Made by a program: the position numbers and the translations under genes. From positions 992,001-1,056,000 of the forward strand of contig NZ_VIGB01000003.1 of the NCBI RefSeq assembly GCF_006636205.1: a stretch of DNA of 64,000 nucleotides. The letters are read 5' to 3'. This document shows, one piece after another, positions 60,720 through 64,000 of the stretch; positions within the stretch are counted from its first letter, which is position 1; the number at the start of each line of letters is the position of its first letter. This DNA is from Kitasatospora acidiphila. GTDB taxonomy: Bacteria > Actinomycetota > Actinomycetes > Streptomycetales > Streptomycetaceae. The notes below the pieces were generated by a model. The model saw only the letters and a program-made list of their open reading frames with translations, did no database searches and was not told the DNA's origin.

Positions 60720-61250
60720 TCAGTTGTTCTTTTCCGCGAGGGCCTTGATGCCGCTGAGGGTGGCCTCCATGCCGGCGCGGAGCTCGCGTTGCCGGAAGGC
60801 GACGAACTCCTCCTCGCGGTCCGGCCAGCGGTCTATCGCCATGCTGACGCCGTTGCGGCCCGGGCCGAGGACCGCGGTCTGACGCAGCAGGGTGCCGCCT
60901 TCCAGCGGGTGCAGTTCGAAGCGCCAGGAGGCCATGCAGCTGGTGGGGTCGAGGGTCGGGTCGCCGTAGCGGCCGTCGGCGTCCATGACGGCCCAGGCGA
61001 AGACGCGCTCGGGCTCCAGCTCGACCACCTGGGACACCGTGCGCCACTCGCCGAGCTTCTCGTGCCGGTTGTGGCCCTCGAAGCGCGCGCCCGGCGCGGG
61101 TCGATCCGCACCGTCGAGCCAGGCGACGCGCTGCAGTTCGGGGCTGAGCCTGGCCGGCAGGTTGATGTCGGTCACCAGCTCCCAGACCAGCGCCACGGGT
61201 GCGTTCACCTGGATCTCGCACTCCACGGTCGGACCGTCGGCCATGCGCAT
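60720..61250 (-). CDS. SRPBCC (START/Bet v1-like) family protein
   Basis: ATG 61250 with GAGGGGG upstream gives 176 residues. The pattern of a polyketide-cyclase/dehydrase-like fold is seen: ECEIQVNAPVALVWELVTDINLPARLSPELQRVAWLDG at the start, then ARFEGHNRHEKLGEWRTVSQVVELEPERVFAWAV, SWRFELHPLEGGTLLRQTAVLGPG and a long C-terminal helix. Such proteins have a hydrophobic cavity and bind or cyclise lipophilic ligands. No polyketide genes are near, so a binding or stress role is as likely. Confidence 0.85.
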   Translation of the reverse strand: MRMADGPTVECEIQVNAPVALVWELVTDINLPARLSPELQRVAWLDGADRPAPGARFEGHNRHEKLGEWRTVSQVVELEPERVFAWAVMDADGRYGDPTLDPTSCMASWRFELHPLEGGTLLRQTAVLGPGRNGVSMAIDRWPDREEEFVAFRQRELRAGMEATLSGIKALAEKNN

Positions 61251-61337
61251 GTCGTCCCCCTCACTGCCCGGCTGGGTCACCCCCTGACGGTGGGCGCCCC
61301 CTGACGCCGGCGATCCTAACGCGCCGCCTCAGATTTC

Positions 61338-61583
61338 TCAGTAGTCCCAGGTGACATACCGGCCGTTGTACTCGCCGCCCTCGCAGTAGTCACGGCGGGT
61401 GCGGATGTCGGTGGCGACGAAACCGCCGCCCTCCTCGCACTGCAGGACGGTGACCGGCGGGCCGGACAGGCGGTTCCGGCTGCCGTCCGCCGCCGCGGAA
61501 CCCGCGAACGCCGTGGTGCCGGCCAGCACCAGCGCGGCGGTGGCGATCGTCATGGTGGTGAGCTTCGTGGCGGTGCGCTGCAT
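61338..61583 (-). CDS. Small secreted protein
   Basis: This 81-residue protein starts at ATG 61583 with GAGGAG upstream. A Sec signal peptide covers residues 1-32 (RTATKLTT, hydrophobic core IATAALVLAGTTAFAG, cleavage after SAAA). The mature part of about 48 residues has two cysteines (LQCEEGGG, DYCEGGEY), probably one disulfide, and is Gly and aromatic rich at the end (YNGRYVTWDY). I do not recognise the family; it could be a small extracellular inhibitor, signal or coat protein. Confidence 0.75.
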   Translation of the reverse strand: MQRTATKLTTMTIATAALVLAGTTAFAGSAAADGSRNRLSGPPVTVLQCEEGGGFVATDIRTRRDYCEGGEYNGRYVTWDY

Positions 61584-61788
61584 GGGTGGGTGCTCCTCGG
61601 GTGCGTGGGGGAACGGCGTTTCGCTTGCTGACGATCCCTTGACCACGCGCGCCCGAGTTATGCGGTTTGTCCACCGCGCGGGTGACGACCGGTCAACCAC
61701 ATGAGTACGGCTGACCCGGCCAGGCGCCGGTGGCGGATACTCGATTCAAGAGGGCTGTCGGCTCGGCGAGTTCCACGATGCACGGCGC

Positions 61789-62703
61789 TCAGTGATCGGT
61801 GGAAGACGACTCTGCCGAGGCGTCCAGCAGCAGGTCACGCAGTGCCGTGGCGGCCTCGGACGGCTCGGCAGGGGTGAGGACGACCTGGTCGGCGGTGGTC
61901 GAAGGGCCGGTGAGGGGGATGATGCGCAGGCCGGGTGGCTGGTGGTCGAGTGCGGATTCGACGGTGATGCCGATGCCCGTTCCCGCGGCGACATGAGCGG
62001 CGATGGCGTGCACGCTGTCGGCGGTTCTGATGATGCGCAGGTCGGCTCCGCCGATCCGGAAGGCGGACAGCAGGCGGTCGCACAGACCGCTGTTGATCTG
62101 GTGGGGCCAGGTGAGCAGGCCGGTGGTGGACAGTTCGGACGCGCTCAGCTCGGCACGGCCGGCGAGGGGGTGGGCCGCGGGTACGAGCGCCACGAACCTC
62201 TCGGTGGACAGCACCCTCGCACGTACGCCGGTGACGTCGCCGGTCGCCCAGCCGATGCCCAGCCCGATCGCCTGCGCCCGCAGGGCGGTGACCTGGGCCG
62301 TGGTTGCCATCGCCTCCGGCACGATCGTCACATCGGGGAAACGGTCGCGCAGTTGCGGCAGGCAGCGCAGCAGCAGCTGGTGGCCGGTGTATTCGGCGTG
62401 GCCGACGACGAGGGTGGTGCGGGCCCGGTCGCCGGCGGCCAGGGAGCGCCCGCGCTGCTGGAAGCGGCGCAGCTGGGCCAGGGCGGCGTGGGCGTCGGGC
62501 AGCAGCGCTTCGCCGACTTCGGTCAGTGACACCCGGCGGCTGGTGCGGTGGAACAGCCGCCCGCCCAACGTGGCCTCCAGCCGCCTGACGGCGTCGCTGA
62601 CGGCGGGCTGCCCGCGGTGCATGCGCGCGGCGGCGCGGCCGAAGTGGAGTTCTTCCGCGACCGCGACGAATGCTTCCAGTTCCAACCTGTCCACCCTGTC
62701 CAC
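61789..62703 (-). CDS. LysR-family transcriptional regulator
   Basis: From GTG 62703 the product has 304 residues; a second GTG at 62694 is also possible and no strong ribosome site decides. The N-terminal winged helix (LELEAFVAVAEELHFGRAAARMHRGQPAVSDAVRRLEATLGGRLFHRTSRRVSLT in register, about 6-62) is standard, and the effector domain starts near 90 (LVVGHAEYTGHQLLLRCLPQL). It is divergent to a flavodoxin-like reductase gene and a palindrome lies between the two, 20 bp from its start. Confidence 0.9.
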   Translation of the reverse strand: MDRVDRLELEAFVAVAEELHFGRAAARMHRGQPAVSDAVRRLEATLGGRLFHRTSRRVSLTEVGEALLPDAHAALAQLRRFQQRGRSLAAGDRARTTLVVGHAEYTGHQLLLRCLPQLRDRFPDVTIVPEAMATTAQVTALRAQAIGLGIGWATGDVTGVRARVLSTERFVALVPAAHPLAGRAELSASELSTTGLLTWPHQINSGLCDRLLSAFRIGGADLRIIRTADSVHAIAAHVAAGTGIGITVESALDHQPPGLRIIPLTGPSTTADQVVLTPAEPSEAATALRDLLLDASAESSSTDH

Positions 62704-62722
62704 GGGAGCAGGCTAACGCGAT

Positions 62723-62741
62723 CGATCGGTGCGACCGATCG
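62723..62741. promoter_or_regulatory. LysR operator palindrome
   Basis: CGATCGGT-GCG-ACCGATCG is a perfect 8-bp inverted repeat between the LysR gene and the reductase gene, in the usual recognition-site position. It contains no T-N11-A core in its centre, so the assignment is by position and symmetry. Confidence 0.65.
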
Positions 62742-62856
62742 CTGGGTCGCGAAGTTCGGCGTTGATGCCGTGCCGTGCGCGGGGTGTGATGGCTGGGCGA
62801 GCAGGGCCCCACGACCGGAACAAGCAGGGGCCCACAACCGGAAGTAGTGAACGTAC

Positions 62857-63591
62857 ATGGCAGTCAATGGCGTTGACCGTGAGCACGATGCGCCGATGGT
62901 CACGGTGACGGTGGTCTACCACTCGGTGCACGGCCACACCCGGGTGCTGGCCGAGCACCTCGCCGACGGGGCGCGGCTGGTGCCGGGCGCCCAGGTGCAT
63001 CTCGTCGAGATCCGGCCCGAGGACGTCATCGCGGGCCGCTGGCACGATGCGGAGGTGCTGGCGCTGCTCGATCGCTCCGATGCGATCGTCATGGGCTGCC
63101 CGACGCTGATGGGCAGCGTGTCGGCGGTCTTCAAGGCGTTCATGGAGGCGGCGTTCACGCCGTTCACGACGCAGGCGTGGAAGGACAAGCTGGCCGCGGG
63201 GTTCACCATGTCCGCCTCGCAGAGCGGCGACAAGCTGGCGGTCCTGGAGCAGTTGGCGGTCTTCGCCGCGCAGTTGGGCATGCAGTGGATCGGCGTGGGC
63301 GACATGCCGGGCAACAACTGGAGCGGTGGCACCCGCGACGACGTGAACCGGCTGGGCTCGTGGCTGGGCCTGATGAGTCAGAGCCACGCCGACCAGGGCC
63401 CCGAGGACGCCGGATCGCGCGGCGACCGGATCACCGCGCAGCGCTTCGGTGAGAGGATCGCCCGCCTGACCCAGCGCTGGGTCAACGCCGTGCCGTACGA
63501 CACCCCCCGGATGACCGAACACGAGGCCCGCGCCCTGTCCGCCTCCCTCAGGGACGCGGACGACGCGCCGGCAGCACTGACCGGCGCCTGA
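62857..63591 (+). CDS. Flavodoxin-like NAD(P)H-dependent FMN reductase (WrbA-like)
   Basis: The 244-residue protein has the flavodoxin FMN motif VTVVYHSVHGHTRVLAEHLADGA near residue 16-38, the second FMN loop MGCPTLMGSVSAVFKAFME near 79-98 and the third region MPGNNWSGGTRDDVNRLGSWLG near 150. This matches WrbA/NQO-type quinone reductases, which transfer two electrons from NAD(P)H to quinones. The divergent LysR gene probably regulates it in response to redox or aromatic compounds. C-terminal ~45 residues are extra compared with WrbA (about 200). Confidence 0.87.
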   Translation: MAVNGVDREHDAPMVTVTVVYHSVHGHTRVLAEHLADGARLVPGAQVHLVEIRPEDVIAGRWHDAEVLALLDRSDAIVMGCPTLMGSVSAVFKAFMEAAFTPFTTQAWKDKLAAGFTMSASQSGDKLAVLEQLAVFAAQLGMQWIGVGDMPGNNWSGGTRDDVNRLGSWLGLMSQSHADQGPEDAGSRGDRITAQRFGERIARLTQRWVNAVPYDTPRMTEHEARALSASLRDADDAPAALTGA

Positions 63592-63631
63592 CCGCGCAGC
63601 TCGCCCCGCACCGGCGTCGACGTCTGTCAGT

Positions 63632-63655
63632 GTCGGCGTCGGCGTCGGCGTCGGG
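63632..63655. repeat. GTCGGC hexamer repeat
   Basis: Three and a half perfect copies of GTCGGC follow the reductase stop in the 100-bp gap before the NmrA-like gene. Confidence 0.8.
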
Positions 63656-63691
63656 GCGTCCTGGAACGTTGATACCGACTCGATTCGCGCC

Positions 63692-64000
63692 TCAGCGGAA
63701 TCCGTCCGCGTGCTCCTCTGCCCATGAGCGGAACGTGCGCGCCGGTGCACCGGTGATCTCTTCCACCGCAGATGTGATCACGTTCGATCCGGGTCGCTTT
63801 TCAGCGCTGGCCAACAGGGCCTCGACGAGAGCGGGTGGCCTGCCGTCGGCGAGCATCTGCTGACGTGCGACCCCTACCGGTACCTTCTCGAAGCGCGTCG
63901 GGTGGCCGATCGCCTCCCCGATCGCGTGGACCTGCTCGGCCCTGCTGAGCACCTGCGGGCCGGTCAGGACGTGCTTCATGCCTGTGTGTCCGTCATCGGT
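63692..64000 (-). CDS. NmrA-like NAD(P)-binding protein, 5' part outside window
   Basis: The C-terminal 102 residues are visible and the frame is open to the right edge. The sequence TDDGHTGMKHVLTGPQVLSR...AEQVHAIGEAIGHPTRFEKVPVGVARQQML and the final SAVEEITGAPARTFRSWAEEHADGFR match the C-terminal substrate half of NmrA/HSCARG-like atypical SDR proteins. The Rossmann domain must lie beyond the window. Members are redox sensors or NAD(P)H:quinone-type reductases, which would fit with the neighbouring flavodoxin-like reductase. Confidence 0.8.
   Translation of the reverse strand, partial: TDDGHTGMKHVLTGPQVLSRAEQVHAIGEAIGHPTRFEKVPVGVARQQMLADGRPPALVEALLASAEKRPGSNVITSAVEEITGAPARTFRSWAEEHADGFR

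Noticed and set aside
1..64000. tRNA, rRNA, insertion sequences, attachment sites
   Set aside because: I looked for conserved TPsiC-like boxes, transposase motifs (DDE, HUH) and flanking direct repeats and found none convincing; a tRNAscan-SE/ISfinder run would be decisive.

Overview
The window is high-G+C DNA with strong G/C bias at third codon positions and long antisense shadow ORFs. Together with an SsgA-like sporulation protein, AfsR/SARP and LAL-type LuxR regulators, an HbpS/GlcG-like protein and two lanthipeptide synthetases, this points to a streptomycete-type actinomycete (Streptomyces, Kitasatospora or a close relative). No rRNA, tRNA, CRISPR array or transposase was recognised. The region reads as chromosome-arm accessory DNA: short operons, each with its own regulator, plus natural-product genes.

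Layout. (1) 1-6.9 kb looks like the edge of a biosynthetic cluster: a heme-dioxygenase-like protein (TDO superfamily, cut by the window edge), a GlcG/HbpS-like protein, a UDP-sugar dehydrogenase-like enzyme, a DegT-type sugar aminotransferase homologue with Ser where the PLP lysine should be, two divergent LuxR response regulators and a dTDP-glucose 4,6-dehydratase. (2) 7-25.6 kb is a mixed metabolic and regulatory stretch: oxidoreductases, a VOC protein, ArsR/MFS pairs with visible operators, arylamine N-acetyltransferase, a 2-hydroxyacid dehydrogenase, a zinc-finger SDR plus Nudix pair, an SsgA-like protein, AraC, a DUF3533-type membrane protein, a methyltransferase, an aldo/keto reductase and an alpha/beta hydrolase. 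(3) 25.7-37.4 kb is a double lanthipeptide locus. On the minus strand a class II synthetase (LanM) is followed by a likely 69-aa precursor and a large LAL regulator. Next to it a class III synthetase (LanKC) lies behind a 42-aa precursor with the class III leader motif, with an MFS exporter translationally coupled to the synthetase. Between the two sits a SARP gene broken by a frameshift. (4) 37.5-39.2 kb is a multicopper oxidase. (5) 39.3-46.7 kb is one minus-strand operon: SWIM zinc-finger protein, unknown protein, vWA protein, MoxR AAA+ ATPase, DUF5682-like protein. This is the best candidate in the window for a poorly described multi-component system. (6) 46.9-49 kb holds a membrane-anchored secreted protein, an unknown protein and a sigma-like factor. 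(7) 49.2-64 kb is a run of regulator/operon pairs: MocR-LysE, an AMP-ligase, a double AsnC regulator with an M20 amidohydrolase and MFS, an acyl-CoA ligase and dehydrogenase with TetR, an SRPBCC protein, a small secreted protein, LysR with a flavodoxin-like reductase, and the 3' part of an NmrA-like gene.

How the genes work together. Many divergent regulator/target pairs have clean inverted or direct repeats between them (ArsR at 17.8 kb, ArsR-like at 11.4 kb, MocR at 50.7 kb, AsnC at 54.26 kb, TetR at 59.95 kb, LysR at 62.73 kb), so local autoregulated control is the theme. The 10-bp MocR half-site also occurs twice, inverted, around a plausible promoter of the SWIM-vWA-MoxR operon, suggesting a regulatory link between the two loci. 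In the class III lanthipeptide operon a perfect 14-bp stem lies between precursor and synthetase genes, as expected for making much more precursor than enzyme. Coordinates and motifs were read by eye; family names are from recognition, not from database searches.
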